From: Monosporascus cannonballus
Taxonomy: Eukaryota > Ascomycota > Sordariomycetes > Xylariales
Assembly (NCBI GenBank): GCA_004154925.1
Contig: QJNS01000274.1
Location: 36,671 to 100,670, forward strand
Direction of reading: 5' to 3'
Length of the DNA stretch: 64,000 bases
The notes below the pieces were generated by a model. It was given only the letters and a program-made list of their open reading frames with translations. It was not told where the DNA came from and searched no databases. Position 1 is the stretch's first letter. Every line of letters begins with the position of its first letter. Of this stretch, positions 13,165-24,171 are shown piece by piece. A program made the position numbers and the translations under genes.

Positions 13165-16100
13165 CGTTGCAAGTTTTTATTCAGTAATACCGTCAGACTT
13201 TGAATAATATCGCCGATATTATGTTTATCAGTAAACAGCTCAAATAGCCCATTTACCAGATCTCTGATAACCCGGATATTGGAACAAAATTCGAAAAAAA
13301 AGAAAAAATTTCGTTTTTTTCGCGGAACAGTTTTTCGACGCCTGGATACTATAAACGAACGCATTATTCAGTTTAAAAAAGATAATACTGATTTTACGAC
13401 ATCCTTTTAAGCCGCCTATAAAAAGCTTAAAAAAAGGAAAATTTTCGAAACCGGAACACTTTTTTAAGCAAATTAAGTGATTTAGTTAAATTTTACTAAA
13501 CAATCAAAAAAGGTTTTTGAACATTTTAAATTAAAACTATTTAACGGAACCTCGATAAAGTTAAAACTATTTTTAAAATAATACCAAATATATTTCGGGT
13601 ATTTTTTTATTCGATTTATTACGTTTATTATATAAGTAAAATTCGTAATCGGACGACTAATCGGAAATAGAATTATTTAGTTCGAACTCGTTATAAAGAA
13701 ATATATTATGTTATTAATCGAAAAACGAAACCCGGAAATAATACGAATTTATAATATATACAATTAATTTAAATAAATATTAATAAAGGTTTTCGGATTA
13801 ATACACAGAAATTAAAAGCTGAAATGTAAATTTAATACTTATAAGCAAAAGAATTAATATTTAATTACCGTAATACGTGTAATTAATTAATATTTAAATT
13901 AAATTAAAAATATAAAAGAAATATTTTTAGACCTAATTAGCTTAATTATTTATCGGATTATATCGTTATAGTAATTAAAATTAACGATCGATAATACGTT
14001 TACCGTATTAAAAAATACCAAAGGAAAAAATAATAATAAATCCCCATATACGGCCAATACTAGTACTTTTCGATACGATAACACTTTTTACGGCATAGAA
14101 CTAGGACCTATAGAATAAGGAGCCATTTATAGGAAACATTGGAGCCAAACCAAATACTTTAATTATAATAAAATAGGGCATAAGACAATATAGTATAAGG
14201 CATCCAAAAATCTCATTAAAACAACTGGAAATTTATACCTAAGAGATAAGTTAGAGAAAATCAGAAAAATAAAAGTAAACTCATTAACATAATTCGGCCT
14301 AAGTACGTACCAGGCCTCCCATAACAAAAAACCTAATAAGGGCTATTATAACAAGAAATTCGACGAAAAATACAAAAAGCTAAAAAGCTGGCTTAATAAA
14401 TATCGTAAGCTTAACAAAAAGCTTTATAAAGATAATTACGTAAATATTAAAATTAGATAAAAAAATATATCCCAGAACCCTTAATCGATACTGCAGAATG
14501 TATACCATATATTGTCGACGCCGAGAATATCTCGATTACGAAAAATAAAAATAATATATTTACAGACTGATTATTTGTATATATTATAAAAAATTCCGTT
14601 TTTCAAATCGTACCGGAAATAACAAAAACGTTAAATAATAATATCGATATCTTCGATCGATAGCCCCAAAATATATTTAGTAATTAGCCAAAATAGAAAG
14701 CTGGTCCAAAAAAAATAATGCCTGCAAAAAGGTTTTTTTTATTATTATTAGTAATATAATTACGAAACGGAAAAGTGGTTAATTTAGCACATAATAAAAG
14801 ATATTACCAAAAAGTTGATATAGATTTTTATTTTTAGTTAGTATTTTTTATAAACCTTTACAAAAAAAGTATTAAACGAAATACGTTAATTTATAAAAAA
14901 ACTTTAAAACGATAATTAGTACGACGTATAATGGGATATAATAGAAAACATAAAAAGAAGTTTATCTAATAAAAAAGAATTATAACAAAACTAAAAATAA
15001 TTAATATAGTTCGAGAAAATAGTACGTCGGTAACAATAACAGATATAATAACTTAATGTGTTAAATATTAAAATATAAACAAAGTTCGACAAATTGGGAT
15101 AAGAATTAAACAAATATATTTATAAAAAAGCCATAAAATAACAAAACTTAGAAAAATCAAGGGGAATTCTCAAAAAAGATTTTAAACCTAAACAGAAAAG
15201 CCGTTAGTAAACTTATTATTTTAAATATATAAATCGGAACGTATTAGTATACCGCAATAACAAATTACAGAGCTTTAGGCGGAAATTATATTATATCGGA
15301 TGCAGTTAATAAATTTAAATTATTATAGAGATATAAGTTAAAACCGTATATAACGACGAATGTCAAAGGTTAAGAATTCGATTATAATAATAAGAAAATT
15401 ATACGCAAAATTAATTGTTTCAAGATTGTTATTTAAAAACGATATTAGATAATTATTTTGATATCGTTTTACTTAGGAATTACATTATGATTTTAGGGTT
15501 ATAATGGATATGCAAGTACAAAATCTTAATTAATAAATAGATTAACCAAATAAGGTTTACGTTATATCTTATTAGTAGATAAAAAAAGAATTACAATTTT
15601 AATATTTAATCGGGAATAGCGACGAATATAAGTATAAGGATACTACAGAAATCTTATTACCCAAAGAACAAAATATTAAAAAAATTAGTATTAAAAAATA
15701 TAAGATATTGTTATTATTATTGAAACGAAATTAAAGTAATTAAATAACGATTTAAAATAATAACCCCAAAGGTCTAAAGGCTATATTAATATATTACTAT
15801 AATAGTATAAATACAAATAGTTTTCAAAAAAAGCTTGGTACGAAATTATTAAATTATAACAAATAAAATTATAAAATAATTTTTAAAAAAGATCTTCGAC
15901 GAAATTTTACCTTATTTATAACCTTAAAGGAAATAAGCAATGCATTTTTAAAAATACCTGGAAAATCGGTTATCAAAATAGATTCGACCTTCAAAATTAC
16001 CAGCAGAATATTTTATATTTTTCGTACCAAAATGAAAATTTCAACTTATAGTTAATTATCGACAATTAAACAATATTATAATTAAAAATCGAATATTATT

Positions 16101-19100
16101 ATCGCTACTTATAAAAATAAAAAACTGACTGTATGGAATTAAATAGTTTATAGCATTCGATATTAAAAACAAATATAACTTTATTAAGATTAAGGAAAAA
16201 TATAAATAAAAAAAATTTCAAGATAAAATACGAATTATTTAAATATTTGATTATATTAATTGGACTTAGGAACGTAGCAATAATTTACCAATGGATAATT
16301 AATTATATGTTACAAAAATATCTTAATGTTTTGGGTATATATTATCTCTACAATATTTTATTTTTTCAAAAGCAGAAAAAACATACGCAAAATATATTCA
16401 TAAAATTCGTCAAGTTTCATAAAATGCAAAATTACTTATTAACGCAGAAAACGATCAATTTTACGTATAGAAAATAAAATATCTGGAGCATATTATCACG
16501 TTAGGACATATTAAGATAAATCTCAAAAAAATTGCTGCAATCATAAAATAACAGGTATTAACAATAATTAAAAAGGTATAAATATTCTTTAAATTCGTTA
16601 ATTATTACAGGCAATTTAGTCGAAACTTTAGCAAAATAATTATACTTTTAACGAACTTTACGAAAAAAGATTTAAATAAACGTCTAAAACGAAAAAAAAA
16701 CATTTTAAAATATTAAAGATACGGTAATTAACAAGTTAGTAATAATTATATACGATTTAAACTGCCCCGTTAAATTAAAAACCGATATTTCGAATTACGT
16801 ATTAAATATAGTAATCGGATAACAAAATAATTAAGACAAATTACACCTTATTATATTTTTGGTACAAATTAAAAAAAGCCGAATTTAATTACGGCATTTT
16901 AAATAATGAATTTGTAACTATTATTATAGCATTTTAAAAATATACGCAATTTTTTAAAAAGGACTTATACCAGGTTAAGGTTTATACGGATTAGCAAAAT
17001 TTTACCCGATTTATTACGATTAAGAAATTTACAGAACTATAATTTGGTTACGTAAAAAAATTGGGGAATTTTGATTTTATTATTATTTATAAAAAAAAGC
17101 TTAGAAAATAGCAAAATAAACGTTTTAAGTAAACGACCAAACGTCGAAAAGAAATTAATTAAAATTAATTGTACAATTTTGAATACTATTATAAAAGGAT
17201 ATTTATGCCCGCAATAAATTATGACAATTCGAGCAGTACCTTTTGATATGTCTTAAAGGATCCAGTAATATAACGACGGTTTTCTAAAAAACTAAAAAAT
17301 GGATAAAATATAAATTTTAAAAAAATACCAAAAAGATTTAATTCAAAAAAATACAAATATTAATTATATAAATATTTAAAGATTTACAAAACCTTAAAAC
17401 GATTTTAGCGCCTATATTGCTTTTTTAAAACAAAATTAATAATATAAAAATTTACATATTAATACGATGTTTACGTTAAAATAAAGGTTTAATAATATAA
17501 GCTATACAGAAATTACAGTTATTACTAATTATAAAGCAACCGTAATATTTAATTATAATTATCTTAATTATTAAGTTTCTTATATTACAAAATCTAATTA
17601 CAAAAGTATATTATAATAATACTTTTATTATCGTGGACGGATTTACGAAATGTTCTTATTTTCTACCATATTACGAAAATATAAACGCCGAATAAACAAT
17701 ATCTATTTTTTTAAATGTACTTTTATTATTTCCGGATGATTAATGAAAATTATTTTAAATAAAAGGTTAATATTTGTATTTAAATTTTAGCAAAACTTAA
17801 TAATATAAATCGGCCTAAATTATACATTATTTAATATTTTTAAACTATAAACAAATAAATAAACGGAACGAACGAACCAAATTGTAAAATCTTATTTACG
17901 AAATTATAATAATTATAAACAAAATAATTAGGTTAAGAGATTACTAATCGCATAATTAATTTATAATACCAGTTATTACGAAGACATTAAAATAATATTT
18001 GCAAACGTAAAATGTGATTTTATTTTAGAAATTTACAGAAAAATACGTGACGACGGCCTAATTAATATCAAAATAATTTTTAAGTCGGAATAGTTACGAT
18101 AATTACATAAAAAATAAAATTAAAATAAAAATTAATACGAAATTAATTAAAAAAGTATTATAATGAAAAAAAGTTTAAAAAAATTAATTTTCGAAAAAAA
18201 AGAAATAATTTTCCTTATTACAAAAAACATTTAAATAAAACGACTTAATCAACAATTTGATTTTAAATATATCGGTCCATATAAAATCGCCAAAAAAATC
18301 TCAGAAAATAATTATTAAGTAGAACTTTTACCAAAAACCAAATTCCATTTAATTCTTTACGTGTTTATATTTGAATTAACAATAAATATAATTAAAATAT
18401 ACACGGTATAAAATAACGTGAAAATAAAGAACGAATAAGTATATAAAGTAAAAAAGATTTCGATATATAAAAAAACGGATTTACTTAATATCTAATTAAA
18501 TGGAAAAAGTACCCGAATTCCGAAAATATATAATAATTTGCCAAAAATCTTATTAACGCCTAACGTTTATTAAAGAATTTTTATTAATAATGCCAAAGTT
18601 GACCGGATTAAAAGTCCCCTAATTAATAAACGATTAATTGGTAAACTTAAGGCTAAACCAGTTAAAAAAAGGCGCGGCCTTTGCCGATATAACCTTAGCG
18701 GCCTTCAATTCGACTTATTTTTCTTAACGTTTCAACTTATCCAATTCCTCCAGGAATCAAAACTTACAAAATAATATACATATTATACGATCGGTCCATA
18801 ATTTCTTTTATTTTCGAAACCGACGAACTTTGGCCTGCGCCTATTCCGTTTCTTTTTTAACTTTTTTTAATTTCGTTTTAATTTTAATAAAATTAAAAAC
18901 GAGGTTTTTAAGTTAAAAGATTAAAACCCGTTAATGTTATAAAGGTTTTAATTCCGCATTACGTATTTTTCGTACCGGAAACAATCCGACAAAAAAATAC
19001 GATAAAATAATAATCCGTAACGAATATAATACGAATATATAGACATATTTATAACGCGAAAAATATTAAGCTTAAATAAATTATTTTGTTTTTTCGTTTT

Positions 19101-19202
19101 TCTGTTAATCGATTTTTTAATACGACCCGATATAATGGCAAAAAAATGTTTACAAAAAAAAAAAGAAATTTTCGAAACGGAAATTATAGAAAAGGAAAAT
19201 CG

Positions 19203-19586
19203 TATTATAACTTAACAAACTGCGGCCTCGGAAAACGGTCGCAACAAAAAAATAATTAAACTATGTAAATCGAATTACGTAATGGCTCGACAGGATTTAT
19301 TGTAGAGCTCATAAAGCCAGGCTCGATAAGATCTATCGTAAAGCCCATAAAGCCAGGCTCGACAGGGTTAAAAGGATCAAATATAATACGCTTATTATTT
19401 CCATAGTTTAAATAATACCAGCTTACAACATATATTAATATTAATCGTTTGCAATACGACTTCTGTACCTTTGGTATTAAGAGACGTAACTAAGTTTTCT
19501 TATTGCTACAGAGTCCCACGATACTTCTGTTAACATAAACCCGTATGACTAAGGTTTAATAGTTGGTTAAACCCCCTAGCCGTCAC
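19203..19586 (+). repeat. 3' LTR of Gypsy copy A2, with internal 36-bp duplication
   Basis: 384 bp, 35 bp longer than the 5' LTR. The extra length is a tandem copy of a unit of about 36 bp at 19,290-19,365, 'ggctcga..agga(t/c)...cataaagcca', present twice here and once at 12,897-12,940. It ends in GTCACA followed by the ATATT target duplication. It is less RIP-mutated than its partner. Confidence 0.8.
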
Positions 19587-19591
19587 AATAT

Positions 19592-19735
19592 TGGACTTTT
19601 GATAATTACTTCTTAATCAGAAGCTATAGTTATAGCTACGGCTGCTGCGCCGCAAGCGCAGCCACAACCTTCAAAATGAAGTCCTCATTGCGATGAGACA
19701 AATCACATGGAATTTGTATCGAAAAATACATTATT
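19592..19735 (+). mobile_element. Copia-like remnant C2, right part
   Basis: Continues C2 after the A2 insertion. It matches 2,295-2,405, including the GC-rich string that reads as APQAxPQPxKW in C1 and the segment 'aagtcctcattgcgatgaga'. It marks the right edge of the left AT-rich block; the following sequence is GC-balanced. Confidence 0.65.
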
Positions 19736-21451
19736 AACCGTCTTCTTTTTAACAACTTAATAATAACTTAAGTAAGTCGTGATACACTGTAATTCTTAGG
19801 AAACAGCAGAATCATTAATAATGCTGCTTTGCATATAAATTGTGTAAGGATTGACATTCTAGGCAATTCCAGTACTTCGTGAGCCTGGTGGAGGAACTAA
19901 CATTATATACTCCCGTCTATTGCATGCCCCCGTTTTAACAGCGTCAAATTTGTAATCCGACCCGTACGCACAATCCGTATGATGCGCTTACCTTTACTTT
20001 CCTATTTGCGCGAGCCAAAACCTAAATGCGGAAGTCGGCTCTAAGGGAAGCGGAATTTTCGACATAATAGCCCTCGTCCACTTCCTTCGTAAGCTCACTA
20101 CGTTAAAACGAGAGCATTACCAGACGTAACTAGTATCTCTATTAGTCGGATTTCCACGGTATAACTGCCAACCTAAACCGTACCACTAGCTTTAATAGTT
20201 TTAACTATACCAACTGCCCCACTACTTGTGCACTCGTACTAACAGTTAATATCTCTAGCCTGCTCAGAATCCAGCCAACCCATGCTGGGAACTATGACGC
20301 TCCGGATTTGTCAGCCACGCTTGGTCGCACTACGCTAATCTAAATACGTATAATGTTTACAATGAAACCAAACCATAACCCCATTACATGCGTTGTTCAG
20401 CTGTCATAGAATAGGGGTATCTGTGTTAGTCATCAAGGGCCCAGTACCCCGGAAAACCTTTATTCCGGCGCGTCCACAATATATAGAGAGCTTCCTAGCC
20501 ACCGCTCCCTAGAGCTCACACCTAGTCAGACAATTATCACTTCTCATACTCTACGTTACCTTATCTACCGATCAGTTTAACTGTGACATCAGCGGTCCTT
20601 GGAGGACCGTTGGATACTCCTAATAGTGGTATTGGCAAGTTGACATCTCGTATCATTTCCCCGAACGCGGCCGCCTACGACTGCCCATGCCCGCCAACAT
20701 TTGTAAGCCAACATTTATAAGCAGAGCGGCCCGTAAAATTACCAGTGCTCTCATGGACTAAGATGACGAAAGTGAGTCAAGCAGTCGGACCCCATTAGAT
20801 AGATTATACAGTACACAGGGTATTTTCTGTTAGTTTCCTCCTCCGGGTTACTGTACATCAATATACGCCTGCATACAAATTTGTATTTTGAATAGACATA
20901 GCCCAATACTTTCGTTATGCTTAGCACTATCAGGCGATATTACAAGTCGATCCGGAAGCAAGTAGTTTATGTACATCCCATGCAGTTTTCATAGGACTTT
21001 ACATTTTAACCCTTCACGGCAACACCTGGGACGGTGGAGGCAACTAACAGAAAATACCTTTGAATACTGTACTGGTAGGGTGAGTGGAACCCCTGGCAGC
21101 TGTGAATAGTCATACGGCAATAGGAGCCTTCAGGCTAGTTACATCCGTTTTGGTGCCCCTCGGAATCGGAACGGGCGGATTGAGATTATGTGTAAACTGT
21201 CTGCTAGACTAAGGCAGGAGGTTGCGGCAAGAGTCCCTAGAACCCCTACGCTAACATTAACCCTGCCTGAAAGGTTTCCGGTAGGAACTTCCGGTCCCAT
21301 CTCCCTACGGAAGTGACTATAATACCTATAAATATCGCCTAGGTTGTCCACACATCTGATTTAGATGTTGGTCACTCGCGCCGAACAATACGAAGTACCG
21401 CACCATCAACATAGAACGACTTGAACTCTCGACGCATTCGTCAAATTCATC
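19736..21451. other. GC-balanced intergenic DNA, no gene recognised
   Basis: Composition shifts abruptly to near-balanced GC. No open frame longer than about 95 codons and no protein motif was found on either strand. Codon-like periodicity is not evident, and stops occur in all frames. This could be old, diverged DNA between the transposon block and the first gene. Confidence 0.5.
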
Positions 21452-22098
21452 ATGCCGTCCCTCTACGACATCAGTATTCCAATCCTGACCAAGGTCGTAC
21501 GGGCGGAGCTGCACCTCATTAAGAAGGGTACGGACTGGGCCACGGAGAAGGGTTCGCCTCTGAAGAACTTGTGAACTGGAGAATTCACGAAACCATGTTA
21601 CCCCTATGGGCACAAGTCGCCATCACTACCGGGCACACCAGGCTTGCTATCAACTACCTAACCGGTAGCACGTTTCCAGTAATGGAGATCAAAGAGGCCA
21701 TACCATTGGAGGGGCTGCATGAGATGATCAACACACCCCTCAAGCAGTTGGCGGGTGTTACTAGCGCTGAGAAGGTCTCTGCTGAGGAATCCACGATGGT
21801 GGCTTCTAAGTTAGGGGACAGGCAGTGCCACTTAACGGTGGTGGACACCCTCCAATTTTACACGATGCCGGACGTCTATTTCCACATCACCACATTATAC
21901 GACATCTTGACGATGAAAGGTGTGCCCTTAGGCAAGATCGAATTTCTAGGACCCTTCCTCGAGAGTGCGTTGAGTAGCAGAAATTATGACCCAAGACAAC
22001 CGAGAAAAGTGGCGAAGGAGAACGTTGCTACGAAACTGGGGTGTGTTTATATCACGGCTTCCTGTTGGGATATGCATGGGACCGACCAATTCACGTAG
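21452..22098 (+). pseudogene. DUF1993 family protein with 1-bp frameshift
   Basis: DUF1993 proteins are small (about 160-200 aa), probably helical proteins related to the DinB/YfiT fold; their biochemical role is unknown. From ATG 21,452 one frame gives MPSLYDISIPILTKVVRAEL and ends in TGA at 21,572-21,574. The neighbouring frame then carries EELVNWRIHETMLPLWAQV and runs to the stop at 22,096-22,098. It includes the family's typical late motif DVYFHITTLYDILTMKGVPLGK, split here: DVYFHITT then LYDILTMKGVPLGKIEF. A single missing base at about 21,551-21,555 (a GGTT run) would join them. No GT..AG intron explains the switch. It may be a young pseudogene or an assembly error. The last ~45 residues after the conserved domain are unusual. 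It is convergent with the aldolase pseudogene. Confidence 0.7.
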
Positions 22099-22319
22099 TT
22101 GTTGCTTGGTAATACGTGGACCATGCTTGCCCTTGTATCTCGACCTGACCTAAGACCAACCTGGGGTGACTTTTACATAATTGGGTTTAATCTAAGCTAT
22201 GACTAGCGGTCGTGTTGGCTTTACTATATAAGTAAATATATACAACAGAAATAGTCCGTGTCTGCACAATCACACAAGTTCCAGATTCCCATTCTCTCAA
22301 TGGGTTCCACCCGCTGTGC

Positions 22320-23027
22320 CTACCATAACTTGAATTGGAATCTCAATAGGTCCGTGGCCGATTCCCAGCCTGGCAGCCTCTTCAAGAATGTCAGTGTGGA
22401 TGTGGCTGCTATACGTATGATGCCGATGGACATAGCAAAGAGAAACTCGTTAACAACCCTGATCCCTTCAGCAGCCTTGATCCGCACAGTTGGGCCGACG
22501 CTGTCCAGCATGAGTCCCATGTGCAGGACTGTGGCGTTTCTGTGGATGTAGTGTCCATTGGCCCTCTTCACGAAATCGTATCCGGTTGACGTCTTGACGG
22601 GAGTTACCGATGACTCGGTGCAGGTCTTGCAGAGGCGAACGTTGCGGGCATCGGCAAGGAAGCTGTTCTTGGACTTGATCCCAAGACTGCCGCGTGGGTC
22701 GACCGCCGCGCTAATGACATACTCCCAGTCGCCGCTGGGCAGTTTCCAACATTGACCGCCATGCCGACCTCTTGCGCGCCAACTTTGACGGCCCCCCTCA
22801 GTTTTCAGGACCTCGATGGGGGTTTGGTGCTACCGTGGACTTCCCCCACCGCGGCAGAGATGCGTACCTCGGTGCCATCCCGGACCTCTATAGCTGCGGT
22901 GATACTGTATGGATTGATGCAGACGACGGCAACTCCGAAATTCTTGGCTAACAACAACCTTTCAAGGATCTCGACATCCATCTTCGACTGATGTAGTTCG
23001 AGTGACCAATCACCTTGGCGTTCCGAT
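22320..23027 (-). pseudogene. Deoxyribose-phosphate aldolase (DERA) pseudogene
   Basis: DERA splits 2-deoxyribose-5-phosphate into glyceraldehyde-3-phosphate and acetaldehyde through a lysine Schiff base. On the minus strand one frame reads from LELHQSKMDVEILERL (about 23,020) through VAVVCINPYSITAA to VGEVHGSTKPP. A second carries IEVLKTEG. The first frame returns for GAQEVGMAVNVGN, and the second then runs open to the TAG at 22,320, with SGDWEYVIS, PVKTSTGY, GPTVRIKAAEGIRVV and IGIIRIAATST. The Schiff-base lysine region (VKTSTGY) and the second lysine (IKAAEGIR) survive. The aspartate of the usual E(V/I)DMV-N-G motif is Gly, and at least two frame changes are needed. It is therefore a decayed gene, not split by introns as far as I can see. 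No start codon could be fixed. Confidence 0.75.
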
Positions 23028-24171
23028 GCAGAGACGTCATCATAGACCCTATATAAAATGTATGGCGGAGGAGAATGTTGGAGAGTTATCGATGGAATCT
23101 GCTGTTGACTAATAGTCCTTTGCGAGAAAACCAGTGAGTTGTGGGACAGAGTGGATGTCTATTTGGAGGCAGGTCAGCTTGCAATGCTCACATATGGAGA
23201 ATAGAGAAAGTCGACTTTCTGAACAGCTACTAAGCGACATACCAGAGGCGAAAACGCTACCAAAAGAATACGCTGGAAAAGACTAAATCGAAATGAAAAC
23301 TCAAAACTGATAGCAAACGCTAAGGCACAAGTTGGAGTTGGGTTGGTTAAGGGGATGTAGGCCCCTGCCGAGAGCCGGTTGGGGGGGCGGCGACCGGAGG
23401 ATTACGCAGTGTAACGTGGAGAGTCATATGGAGGTGGCGGAATGTCGGCATCATAGAGGGGAGGACGATCTTCCGGGTCCGGGTTGGGCAGCACGGCGGC
23501 GCCCATCTCACGCAGGAGGCAATGGAGCTCATCCCGCGGGGAAGGGGGCGGAAACAGGGCGGCACCAACGGCCCACAAGACGAGAACACCGAAAAACAGT
23601 TCCTAAAGTATATTGTTCGCCCATCACACAGTTAGCCCACAATCTTAGTGTGAATGAATTGGAGGATTGGAGGCGGTAAAGTGGGCTTACAGAATGTTCC
23701 GTTGAAGGGGGAGAGAAAGAAGAAAAATACCCGGGGTTTTGAGAGGTGCGTCTAAATCATTCCCAGTGCCCATCACTCTTAGCACGTCAAAGGAAACCGC
23801 TAACTTAGTTGACTTACGTCCAGCTAAAGCAGCTGAAGACGCCATTTTACAGTCGGTAGGAAGGAGTTGAAGCAGTAGGGCTCAGCGCACTTGCCGTACG
23901 AGGAATGAGGTATACGGTGGTAATGACCACCTGGGGTTTTGCTTCAGACACGCCGCCATGGCAACTTCTTGACCTACTCAGCTTTGATTTCAGGGGTAAG
24001 ATGCCCGGAGTCTGCAGAAAATCCCGATAACTCATTAACGTCCATTTCTTACCGCATCCTCGTTTCTGTGAAGGTCCAGTCGCAGTACGTCTCCCCTACC
24101 TCGTCGATCTAGAGTGTGGGATTTGAGAGGGTACAACCCGTTCAAAGGGATGGGTACCCGCCTGGTTTACC
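23028..24171. other. Intergenic region with one possible orphan exon
   Basis: No complete gene. On the minus strand 23,604-23,392 is an open stretch of 70 codons ending in TAA. It follows a plausible 3' splice site: CTAAC branch, then TTTAG, with a GTAAGC donor at about 23,691. It reads a hydrophobic FFGVLVLWAVGAALF start and then an acidic, proline-rich tail with PPLYD and PPPPYDSP (PY-type motifs). I could not connect it to an upstream coding exon, because the expected frame meets a TGA at about 23,762. It is probably a gene remnant of unknown family. Confidence 0.35.

Larger units (their letters stand above)
12816..19586 (+). mobile_element. Ty3/Gypsy chromodomain element, copy A2 (full length, nested)
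   Basis: 6,771 bp with both LTRs (12,816-13,164 and 19,203-19,586), flanked by ATATT on both sides (12,811-12,815 and 19,587-19,591). The internal region is collinear with A1: gag-like start near 13,170, an RT motif at about 16,020-16,110, a region at 16,740-17,030 matching the RNase H area of A1, integrase at about 17,600-17,800 (GRFTKC-like, still visible), and a chromodomain-like end near 18,450-18,550. Stops are everywhere, many at Gln positions, so it cannot be active. The clean duplication shows that it entered copia-like C2. Confidence 0.85.

Noticed and set aside
22320..23040. First reading of the minus-strand remnant as an M81 (MlrC-like) peptidase
   Set aside because: The combination VCINPY, VKTSTGY and IKAAEGIR in this order fits deoxyribose-phosphate aldolase much better.
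23332..23679. 115-codon plus-strand open frame
   Set aside because: Arg/Gly/His-rich composition, no start context, and it lies opposite the minus-strand orphan exon; a shadow frame.
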